DNA of 64,000 bases from Terebella lapidaria. Taxonomy: Eukaryota; Annelida; Polychaeta; Terebellida; Terebellidae. The stretch lies in NCBI GenBank assembly GCA_949152475.1, contig OX424567.1:23957402-24021401 (forward strand), given 5' to 3'. This document shows positions 44,401 through 56,400 of the stretch, piece by piece (the first letter of the stretch is position 1; every line of letters starts with the position of its first letter). The notes under the pieces were generated by a model. That model was not told the origin of the DNA. It ran no database searches and saw only the letters and a list, made by a program, of their open reading frames with translations. The translations under genes and the position numbers were made by a program.

Positions 44401-47400
44401 TAGAGGGGGTGCGAGAGGAAGGGCGGGAAGAAAGGGGAGCTGGGGAGAGGCGCATGATGGCCAAACATGTGACTAGGACGATTGTGTGCTGGGCTCACAG
44501 CTCCCAGCGACGCTGGAAAGCAAACACATGAACATTGAGAAAATTTTCCAACTGCAAAATTCTGTAAATATTCCAATTTTTGCCATGAACAGATGAATTC
44601 TGAAAATTCTTAGCAGTTGCATGGCAAGCCAGTATTATCAAAACCGGAATTTGTCAATTATCTGGGTCGATAGCAATACTGTTCTTTTTCTAATGCAACA
44701 TTTTTGAGAAATTTACGGATTTGTCAAAAAACAATGATTGCACTTGAGTCAATAATTTTTCCAAATAAATACAAATTAAAATGTATATGTACATTAAATG
44801 GCAAACACTTCTTTATTACATATATCAAACCCAGACACACAGAACTGACCAGCAGAAAGATGACCGTAGGATCCACTGGCGCCGCTCCCACTGGAACTGC
44901 GAGAATTGGGCCCGAAAGGCGTGAGTATAAGCGACCCCTCGGAACTACGAGTTAGACTCTCGATATCGAGTCCACACTCCGAAAACGGCGAGTGAGACAG
45001 GGCCCGCTTACGATTGGACTTGTTAACGGAAGTACGTGGGCTCCCGATACGCGAACCTAATGCGGAAGAAGAAAGCATAATAACATGTTATTTATATAAT
45101 GGAATTATATCATGGAAGAGTCTTTATTCATTCATACAAGTGATGGATAGGCAAGCTTCAAATACAAAGTCAATGTGTTGATTGATCATCATCACCAAAT
45201 TATTTTTTTTTCATTTTCATGTACCGTAGATCTTTGAGTATTAACCGACCCTGAGTATAAGCCGAGGTCGATTTTGAGTAGGAAATCAGTGAAAAGTGAC
45301 TGACTTTTGCATAAGCCGAATCACAGAGGCCTAGATCAACGCGCGAAAATGATCGTTGTTATCACACGATCTCTCGGACAGTTGAACACGCCCGGCCGAT
45401 CACGGGCCCGGTGCTAATTGCAATCATAGTGCCTCTCAGTGGTATTCAGTGTGAATTTTTTTAGGTGCGTGGAGTGATTGAAAGGTTTGTTTTGTAAACG
45501 ATGTGATAAATGTTCATTAAAACGTTCGTATTGATATATTTTGCCCAAGATATATTTCAACTTGTCTCTTTCCAGATCGACTTATATCCTGGTGGCGAGA
45601 ATAGGAACTGCATGGGCGAACTAAAATCAAGTGCAAATTTGAATAATTCCCAAGCGTTTTCCTGTATGCCTACAATTGATTCGGTAGATTTAAAGATGAC
45701 AATAAAGGGATTCCACTTGGTGTTCACGTTTTTAAATCTGTAAAAACAGAATGATATAACAAACAATTTGTTTTCCCTTTTGTTTCAATTTATTCACAAT
45801 TTCACATTCACATCAATATTGCCAAATTCACGTGCAGCTGCACAGTTGTTATTCTCTGATGCATATTTAATAACTTTGAGTTTGAAAGCAGCACCGTAAG
45901 CACAACGTTTTCTTTTTTTATCCTTTATTTATTGTGTAGCAAAGCATATTTATCTTGGATAACTACTAATTGAACTGACTCTGTCAGTATGGTCTGCTCG
46001 TCAGATTTACTTTGCGTGTGGAAGAACAATGGAACCAGTGAGCCGAATCACGTGTCACGAATGTTCAAGTAACGATCACAGGAGGTTGACCAGACCGTTG
46101 GTTGCAATTGACACTGTCAATTATCCCTGATTTACCTTATTGATCTTTCACGGGAACTGGCATGTGTAAATGAATGAAGTAACACTTTTCAAATATTTAT
46201 TTCAATAGTATTATTTTCATTTTTTTTTTACAATAGATCGATAATATTCGAGAATGTAGTTTTAGAAATTGACACTCGATTATGATTTTCCTGCAGCCTC
46301 GCTTTCGTTTGACATTCTAGCTTTCCCAGCAACTACAATGTCTTTCATCTCTTGGATTTGATCTGAAAATAAAGTACAATAATTATATTTAAAATAATGG
46401 AATACGCATATAAAAACAATACGTTATCTATATTGATACACATAGACTCAGAGAACCAGTAAACCGCAAAAGAAACTAACTCACTGTATTATCGCCTACC
46501 AATACTGCCGACGATCGTCAGCGATCGCCAATTGACTCGCTCGAATGGTCAGGAATGTGCAGATTTTTGCATTGACTTGTCAATAAGCCGACCCCATAAA
46601 TTTAGACCCATTTCGTAGGTAAAAACCCTCGGCTAATACTCAAAGATCTACGGTAGTTCTTTATGCAATAAAAGGCTTTGGCTTGATAAATATATCGCTA
46701 GCTTTCAAAATCAAAGCATATCATGAAATCTCCTGTATCGATCAACGCTGTATGAGGATCGAGCTGATTACAATTCAGACTCACTATCAACAGATCCTGG
46801 AAGGTTAGCTCCAGACCCTCCCCCCGGGTCCGAGAACAGACTCCTGTGACTGAGAGACGGAAGGGACGGGTGCGGCGAAATGAACGCGGGGTGACCGAGG
46901 TATCCACCGGGGTAGCCTGAGACAGGTACACAACAAATCAAAATCTTAGCCATCAGAGTAGATGTACAGTAGATAAGTTTACATAAAAATTAGGCCAAGG
47001 GCCAAAGATTACCGGACAATGTTTAATATTTTAGGTGTTAGCCAGGTCACTGGTTGAATTCAAGGTCAAGAGAATATTCAGCATATATAACATTAAGCAT
47101 ATATCGTGTCCACAGTTGATTGCTAAGCTGTAAGTTCAATAATCAGAGAGATATTAGCAATTTTATGCTGTAGCCTTGAAAATGAAGGGGCAAAGGTCAA
47201 ATTCAAGGTCATCAAAATATTCAGTGTATATCATTTTCTATATCATGTACAGTGGATCCTGTGTTTTAAGACCACCCAAGGGACCCCAAAAAGGTGGTCT
47301 TAAATGACAGGTGGTCTCTCATGACAGGTTCATTTACATGATAAAAGGCCACTTGGGACCAAGTGTAGCAGTCTTAAAACACAGGGTGGTCTCTCAAACC

Positions 47401-50400
47401 AGGTGGTCTTTAACACAGGATCCACTGTATATCATGTCCACAATTGATTCCCAAGCCATACAGTCAATAGAGGAGCAAGATATGAGCCAGTTTGTCCTTG
47501 GACCTTGGAAATGAGGTCAGAGGTCAAATTCAAGGTCACGAGAATATTCAGCATATATCATTTCCTATATGTCCACAATTGATTCCTAAGCTGTAAAATC
47601 GATAATAAGTGAGATATTAGCCATTTTGTCCTGTGACCTTGAAAATGAGGTCAAAGGTCAAATTCAAGGTCATGACAATAATCTGCATATATCATTTCCT
47701 ATATGTTCATAATTGATTGCTAAGCTGTAAATTCGATAATAAGCGAGATATAAGCCATTTTGTCCTGTGACCTTGAAAATGAGGTCGAAGGTCAAATTCA
47801 AGGTCATCAGAATATTCAGCATATATCATTTCCTATATGTCCACAATTGATTCCTAAGCTGTAGAGTCGATAATAAGCGAGATATAAGCCATTTTGTGCT
47901 CTGACCTTGAAACTGAGGTCAGAGGTCAAATTCAAGGTCACGAGAATATTCAGAATATATCATTTCCTATATGTCCACAATTGATTCCTAAGCTGTAGAG
48001 TCGATAATAAGCGAGATATAAGCCATTTTGTTCTCTGACCTTGAAACTGAGGTCAGAGGTCAAATTCAAGGTCACGAGAATATTCAGAATATATCATTTC
48101 CTATATGTCCACAATTGATTCCTAAGCTGTAGAGTCGATAATAAGCGAGATATAAGCCATTTTGTGCTCTGACCTTGAAAGTGAGGTCAGAGGTCAAATT
48201 TAAGGTCACGAGAATATTCAGCATATATCATTTCCTATAGGTCCACAATTGATTCCTAGTCTCTAATCTCAATATCAAGTGAGATATTAGGCATAATGTG
48301 TCCCATTATAAAGCATAGGAGAATTTAACATGGGAAAGTCCCATTTGAGCCGAGTTTGGGCAAAAATGGCCCACTTCGAGCGATTCAAGCGCAACGAAAT
48401 TTATAGACATCATAGGAGTACATATGAGGAGTGTTATTTATCAAAAAGAAAAAAAGTTACTGAACAGATTTTGAGAAAATGGCCGCCAAAGTCCAAAATC
48501 AGGCATTTTTCGTCGAAAACGGCCGCCATTTTGAAAAAAATGCGAAAATCAAAAAACTAAAAAATACCTCCTTCTTGAATTATTTCTAAGTATTTTTGTG
48601 CAAAATTTCAGAAAAATTCGCCTGTAAACAAAAAAAATTAAAATGTGGACGACGACGACGGACGCACTGCCATGCCAATAGGTTATCGGACCATAGGTCC
48701 GGTAACCGAAAAAGAAAAATTTCAATGATAATAGTCAAAATCAACATGATGACATTTCTAATTTTGATTTATAAGGGTCTTTTTCATTAATGAAGCAGAC
48801 CTATTAAATGTAGGATACATGAAAATACATATTAATATCAGTATAGTTGAGGGATCATTTGGTGAATTTTTTCACACTCTGCATTTTTTACACTTTACAT
48901 GTACAGCCCATCAGTTTCTGGATGATTTTACGCACCAGACAGCGAGGCAGGACTAAGTCCTCGATGTGCTAAGGGGCTGTACTGCATAGCCGCCCGGTGA
49001 CATTGTTCCCACTGTAAGCGTGACGCCGTCAAACTGTTGATTGGATCACTCCCGAGGTGGCTTCTCAAACCGAGCGAAAGCTCCGAAAACGCAGGACTAT
49101 TTACTAGGCTGAAATGTTGGAAATAAGATTGTTATTGCATTTCCTTAAATTTTATTACTTCTTAGATTTCATTATTTTACAACATTTTTTTTTTCTACAA
49201 GATATAACATTACTGAGCACACTGATTATAATGCAAAGTAGATTCACTTCATTTATTTTCTTTCCTCATGGGCTTTGGATTTTTACTGTCATAATGCACC
49301 CAATAAAAGCATTTCCTTGTGACCATATGGTATCATAATGTTTGTTTTTCATCATAATGGTTTTTGTTACATTTTGAAATATTTGCAAACATTGATGAAT
49401 CAGTGCAAGTGGCCATACAATTGAAATCATTGTATCCCGAACTTGTAGATATTGTATATAGACATGTAAAAATCCCTCAAATATTAATATTAAACAGTTT
49501 TGTTTCTGGAATGTCTTGTTTAGATTATAAGTTACATAATAACAGAATTATCATATCAAATTTGCCATATAAGTTCAATGTTAGTGTTCTTGAACATTTT
49601 TGAATCCCAATTACTCTTCTGATATGTCGAACAGAGGCAATATGAGAATGTATACAATTTGCACAGATGCATAAATTTCACGCACAAGAAAACTACACCT
49701 CTCCAAGAAAATATTTTTGAAATTACCTTCATGAATACTTTTACCTGCTGCCCCTCCCCCCCAATGCCTTGAAACTCTCAACAAAAATTAAATCTACAAA
49801 TCATCATCTTCTATTGCCTCCTCCTAGGCTTGATATTTTCATATCTGGACGCTTCTCTAGATGATTACAAAAGGCTTGTAACAAATTTTAACCACATCCT
49901 GTTCAGCCCGGGGCCCGTTTTTCACAATATTGGCTTCACAAAGATGAAATTTCAGGTTGCCTTGTCATTTACATGCAAATTGCCACCCTGCCTTCCATTG
50001 AAAAGTTTGTGAAAAAAAATGAAAGCAACCATCTTCCAGGCTAAAAACCCTAATAATTCTTGTTCAACAGCTTCGACGCAGTACATTGTAACAACAGCAT
50101 TTGCCTATTTTAATACCGTTAAGGTACATTTCAGAAACACAAGTTTTGAAACCCTAATATTTAGAAATGCAGCTTGGTTTACCAAATTAATTGGCATTGA
50201 AGTACATGTTCTGAAAAGATAGATTGCAGGTTGCTTCAAGATAATTAACATGTCAAAAATCTATGGCTTCTTGTGAATTGTATAGGCACCTTATAATTTT
50301 TTCTCACAATTTCCATCCAAACTTTCACAGCTCTTCACATAAACTTGAGAATAAATCCTACATACATCAGTATTATGAACATGTATGGTTCTCGAAGTTT

Positions 50401-53400
50401 TATCGTGTACTTAAATTGACGGATTCTCAGACTAGTTTATGAATGACGAACCCTTGACCCCGGTGTACCTACGGTAAGCGGCTTATGTTACTTACTTCTT
50501 GCCAAACATAAATATGACGGCTTGACACCAAAACCCAAATTTATCTGTATCGGGGGTTTTCTTCTTCAAAATATCAGCAAGTAAGATATTTGCATGAATG
50601 ATGGTGATTTTCACATTTTAGCACCAATTTCTATTCATCAAATTCATTTACATTTTGTGTTTGGTTAATATTTGTACATGGAACATGGAAGGAAGTTATC
50701 GTCTTTAGAACTTCACATCTCCAGATCACATCTCCATTTCTACTGTTTGTTACAATTTAGTGTAGACAATAATTTCAAACTATAGAAACAAAATGAACCC
50801 AAGGCAGACAACACTCTTTGTTCGCCTTCAACATAATCACCAACAACTAGAACGAAGCCATTTCCCGTACAAAGCTTTTAGCCTTCCCCACTCAAGTTCC
50901 TGTTGGCACTTTCAGCATAATGTACCCAAACATGCGAGCAAAACTACAAAACTAGACTTCGACTTCAAGTACCTGAATGACAGCCAACACTTTCACCTCA
51001 AAAATGGCTGGAATTTTTCTCCAAAGGAAACACATCAATTCACTATTTTGCCTGTTCTTGCTATTTTCATATTTCCAACATTTTTCACTAGAAACTTACT
51101 TCATATTGGAACCCGCCATGCCATTAACTTAGCTGCCTTTCTTCTTTTTACAGAGATAATGGTTTTTCTTGTTTGGTTTCAACAGGTGCCCCTCGGTTGT
51201 TTGTTTACTTATATTCACGTCTTTCTAATTTGTTTTCTTCTGAACATATTTTTTTTTGGAAAATAAGATCCATAATTTTGTGTGTGACTGACTGTCAGTG
51301 AATTGATAACTTATAAATCTCTATACTCTGATTTTTCTAACTTGTTTACACCGATTTTTGACGATATTTTTGCGATGCTGAATGTCATCGTTCCATAATT
51401 TGGCATGCTTCCCATAGAAGTCAAACGGCAATTTTCTGCCAAATTTCATACTTTCATCGCAAAATTTGAAGAAGTTGGCAATCTACCCCAATGTTAAATT
51501 TCAGCCCAAAACGGGACCCCGAGAATCTGAGCATATTCGAGGATTTGGTCCTGTTTATATCCATCAGGTTTCGAAGTTTCATTGTAATTTTGGACCAGAC
51601 GACACAATGGAGTATATTCTATACAAACATATTGATTTCGAAAGACTGCACAGCTACGAAACCGAGCAAATGCTTAAAATTATATGAGGACCCATAAATT
51701 TAATGACGGGGTTAAAATTAACATTGTGGTAGATTGTCAACTTTGTCCATTTCCGCGATAGAATTCTGAAATTTGGTAGAAAATTGCCGTTCGACTCCCA
51801 GGTGAAGTATGCCAAGTTATAGAACGATATCATTTAGCATCGCAAACATATCAGTGAAAAACTGTGTAAACGAGTTAGGAAAATCAGAGTATACGATATG
51901 AAAAATCATGTTAACCTGTGAAATTGCTTGACTTTTGTTCAAAACTTTGGCTTTATTGACTACATGTATGCATGATTTTGCATTCACAAAGAGATTATTT
52001 TATGACTTGTTTGCTGCCACACGCTTCCCAAAATATCAAGCAATATCTCGTGGACACTGGTGATTTTTTTCCACAGAATTTACTACTTGCTCGCACTATA
52101 CTAGTATATATATACTGAACTTTGCTCCAGTGAAACTTTTCCCATTCGGAAAAAACAAAATTTTGCAGCATGCATGAAAAGTTTGAACTCACTGAAGAAA
52201 CACAAAGTACACAAACAAGAGACTAAATCTGACAGTTTTCAATAACACATGGATATTTAGGTAATCACTGTTGCGAAACTTTGAAAGGCGGGATAAAACA
52301 ACAATGAAGTCACAAGGGGGCACCCCACAACTTGCTCGGCTAAAATTGCACGAATTCTCAGAAATTTTCAGATGCAATCTCTATGAGCGATGCTTCTGTC
52401 AAGCCAGAAATAATGCTCCGTTGGAAACCCAGCTGGTTTTAGTTGCTTGTTTTTATTGAAACGTCTCCTTGCAAATTAACCCCAATGGGAGACTCCACCG
52501 AAAATATTCTGGACCTATATTAGCGCTACCTCGTGTTTTTCTCAGAATTTCTGAGTAGTCCTGGATCCGAAATTTTTGTGGTTGGTAAATTATTACTGCA
52601 GTCACTCATCATGCGAAGTTATTTTGGACGTGAAACTGATAAATGGTTTTGCACCAGTGACTTTGGTAACAAGAAACAAACAATTTTGCACAGAAAAAAA
52701 TCTTTTTGAACCGAACTCGTACCTCGTAATTCTCGTTGGGAATCCTGTGCAAATACAGACTAGAACCATGTTCTGTGTTTGCACATGTATATTATGTTCA
52801 AGTTACAAATTGGAGTTGGCAGGTTTGTTAGGCAGTACAATATATAACATACATACTGGAATGTCTTGTTAGTTTATCTGACTTTGATTTCAAGTCAGGT
52901 TTATTGAAAACAAAGTTCTTGATGCACAATTCTGTCAAAATTGGCTTTGTCAGGACCCAAACCAACATTTGATCACATGCCCAACATCTTCTAACTTCCA
53001 GAAAACACTGATTTTTGTGCATCAATCTCCTTTGCATTAATGCTTCCTTGCATCACCTTGCTCAACATACTAATAATACGAATACGTATAAGAACCCCCC
53101 CCCCCCCCCTCTACAAAAAATTTCCCCTCTGTAATGACTCCTATGATGCTAGGATGACTTTAACGTGTAAATGAACCCCTCTAATAAGACTCCCTTTAGA
53201 TAAGACCTCAGTTCTGTGCCAGACGGGTAGGTCTTATCTGAGGGGGACCACTGTACTTTTAGTAGTGTTTACATACAATGTACATGAACACTGAACAGTG
53301 GGATAAAATACTCACGCATGTGGGTTTTGATGGAATGCCATCGAATGCGGCCAGTGGTATCGTCCTTCATTGGTACTGGCGTTGACTGGTATCGGGGGAT

Positions 53401-56400
53401 TTACCGGGTACGTGACATTCGGATAGGGGTATCCGTAACCTGGGATGAAACATTTTGGATTCCAATGATATTGCTACAACAGTAAATCATTGTTCAACCA
53501 TTGCATTGAGATTAGCCATTATGTATTGAAATTGTATTTATAATCGTGTCACTAAATCATTGTAAACCCAATCATCCCATAGTATTTTGCCACATAATTG
53601 CAACTTGAAATGAACAGCTTTTTGTTCTATTTAAAATTTAAAGTACTTCTGGGATATTTCACATGTTGTTGTTATATTCTGTGCGGGATTTAACAAGGTT
53701 TCATGATCATCAATATAATGAATTTGAAACTGTGGTTGTTACAAGTCTCAGACAGTCCGTCGTGACAGGCTGGATAACATCATGTGGACTTCTCAGCATG
53801 AATCCCCGTTCTTGATCTCCTTTCTACCCTTTAACCTCAGGCTGGTCCCACAGGATAGGTGATCTTCAACAATGGTTTTACTTTACATCCTCCCCGAAAC
53901 CCTGGCAAAACTCCCCCAACACGCCCCCAAACTTACCAAGTGGACTGTCTCCAAGGCCGTTCCTAGGATCCCCAAAGGGCGGGAGTCCGTAGAAAGGTGG
54001 GAGGCGGTGATCGCTGACTAGTGGGGGGTGGGGGGTCGGGCCGACACCCCGGTCTACCGTCTCCACGCGGTCATCGCTAGACTTGGCACGACTAGAGGAG
54101 TGCGAGTGTGAGTCCTTGCTACGATCCGGCGCCGGCTTCTTTGAGGCGTGGTCAGACGAGACGGACTTAGACTGGGACTCTGTGAGGGGAAAGACGGGTA
54201 AATATATTGGTTATGATTTGAATATAATTCAAAATTTATGAATTTTCGGTGCCGTCACAATGGGGTTCTTTAGCTGTAGGTATTGCAAAATGTCTTGCTG
54301 CAATGAAAACAACCTTAACATCGTTAAAATTATTTTCACCGATGTGTAATGACTTTTTATTGATGTGCAACAAAGATGCACATCTTCCAGCTAAAACATC
54401 CTTGGCGGTGCAGCTGCATACATGTATGACTATTCAGTGCCCACTGGCCAGCCCAGTACATGTATACCTGTAATATTTCTTCCTCTCGGCGCAATTCAAA
54501 GAATATCATAATTCACATTCATCCCATCCTAATTCATGAATTCATTGACAGATATGTAATACATTGTACCCGTATTTGAACTGTAACATTTTCATATCCG
54601 TGACAAGCAGTCAAAATAACATCAAGATATTTATCTCATCATAAAGTTGAGAAGTGGTTTTTCAAGTGTCGATGTTACATCATTCATACAATAAACCCTG
54701 TTGACACAACCCTCCATTTCCTGCAGGACTTCTTCTAGGCAGGTGATTTATACATGTATGTACATGTATTAGTGATATTATTACCTTTGTTTACATTAAT
54801 TTTTATCTCTGTTCTTTGTGTTTCGAGGATCTTTTTCTGTTCATTGGATCCATATACAGTATTGGTCCTAATACATGTAGTAGCACGGCGTGCCAAAGCA
54901 AGACCCCCTGCAGCAACTTGCGCAAAAATGAGGTGAAATTTGAGGTCAGATTTAAGAAAATCACTGAATAATATTCCTATAGACTTCAATCCCCTCGATT
55001 ATGATTCAAATAACATGAATATGTAGATTGGGTCACTCCAAGAGTTTATCAGAAAGAAATACAAGGTTACAAAAATTGAACATTCTTGGGGAAAAGAAGA
55101 GGGTGCTCTACTATTAGGGCATGTGCCACTATTAGGACCAATACGGTACGTGTAGAATGAAGGTGGATTTCACCAGTTATGTTCCATCAAGGTATTTATA
55201 AATTCTAAAGATCATTTCAATACAATGTACCATGGAATTTTAGGAATAACTTACCAATACACAACACACGTACAATAAACATGATAAATTATTGTTGCAT
55301 AACTGGCCCCAGAATATTACCATGGCAACTCACACAAAATCACTGACATTATCATTATGCAAGTATCATAAACTCACTATGGTTTCAACTCAACATCAAT
55401 CTTTCTTGAAAAACGCATCATTTGTGCATGCAACTCTAAAAACGCTTTTTTATCAGATTTTATGTTTGCCTATGGATTTACACGGCAATTCAGCCGTGCG
55501 AAGAACACGCATATATCATGTAGCAAGCTACGTCTTTGCTTCGATATCCATTCTTTCATGCAAGTTTCGCTACATGTATTTCTCGTGTATGGAATCCCTA
55601 TAAACAAATCCTTTATCCAGTTCTTCCTGCAGCGGCAAACAAAACAAGTGTTCGTCTTTTTTTCCTCAGCGACTGACGATGTTAATGTTAGCGATCGTAT
55701 GTCCAGGGATGGGTTATTTGCCGAGGATTTTGATACAGCGAGATGAAATATAGCCGGCTCCGACACCAACATGGTCATGTTATACATGTGTTTTGTGCTC
55801 CGCTCACCAGAAAAGACAGATCTCTACCGGATAGAAAAGTACAGTATAAATACTTTGTAACAAAAGAATACCTATAAGTACTCATACACGTACATATGTA
55901 CACTGCTAAAATATGGGACAGATTTACAATTCTAAAACTTGCTGTCATTGATGATCTGGATTTGATTATTGATTATTGAATAGATGTAGTATGAAATATG
56001 GTTTCCTACATCATTGTTCAAATGTATCACACCGAGCATAAATATGTCATTATTTCCATGAAATTGCATGGGAAATGAGCACTGTCTTGTTAGATCATTT
56101 ACATGAAGTAATTACAATATGAGCCTAACCTCGTATCACCCCCAATAACCATACTAGTAATGCCAGAAACTAATAAATTATGGGTTTCTGGTAATGCATA
56201 TGAACAGATACCCAAAATAACGGGAGACATCAATGTATATATCTTGAGTCATGTTTGTGAGAATGAAACGTGACACAAACAATAAGTGAGATTAATTTTA
56301 ATACTGCATTCCTTTTAATTTAGGCACGAATAATATAAGCTGAATTTCCATGTAAGCCATTATCATGATTACATTCTGACTTTCCAGCATCAATTTACAC

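Larger units (their letters stand above)
46990..48708 (+). mobile_element. HINE/Helentron-like element, copy B, in the exon 4/5 intron
   Basis: Runs from TTAGGCCAAGGGCCAAAGATT to GGTTATCGGACCATAGGTCC and GGTAACCG, with A5 on both sides (46985-46989, 48709-48713). It is in the opposite orientation to copy A and is nearly identical along its length, except for a 178-bp MITE at 47250-47427. Central 133-bp minisatellite as in copy A. Confidence 0.72.

Noticed and set aside
47515-48250. CRISPR-like repeat array
   Set aside because: The repeat is a continuous 133-base tandem unit with no variable spacers, in an animal genome.
49364-51266. Plus-strand genes inside Gli intron 3
   Set aside because: AT-rich frames of 60-157 residues with no domain, splice logic or start context.
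53145-53262. Complete Tc1-type MITE
   Set aside because: Only one end (GACCACTG-TA) and internal AGGTCTTATC pieces are visible. The partner end is absent.
55247-55300. Extra 5' Gli exon with GTAAGTTATT donor
   Set aside because: The codons before it do not resemble Gli, no acceptor fits, and the phase is not needed for exon 2.
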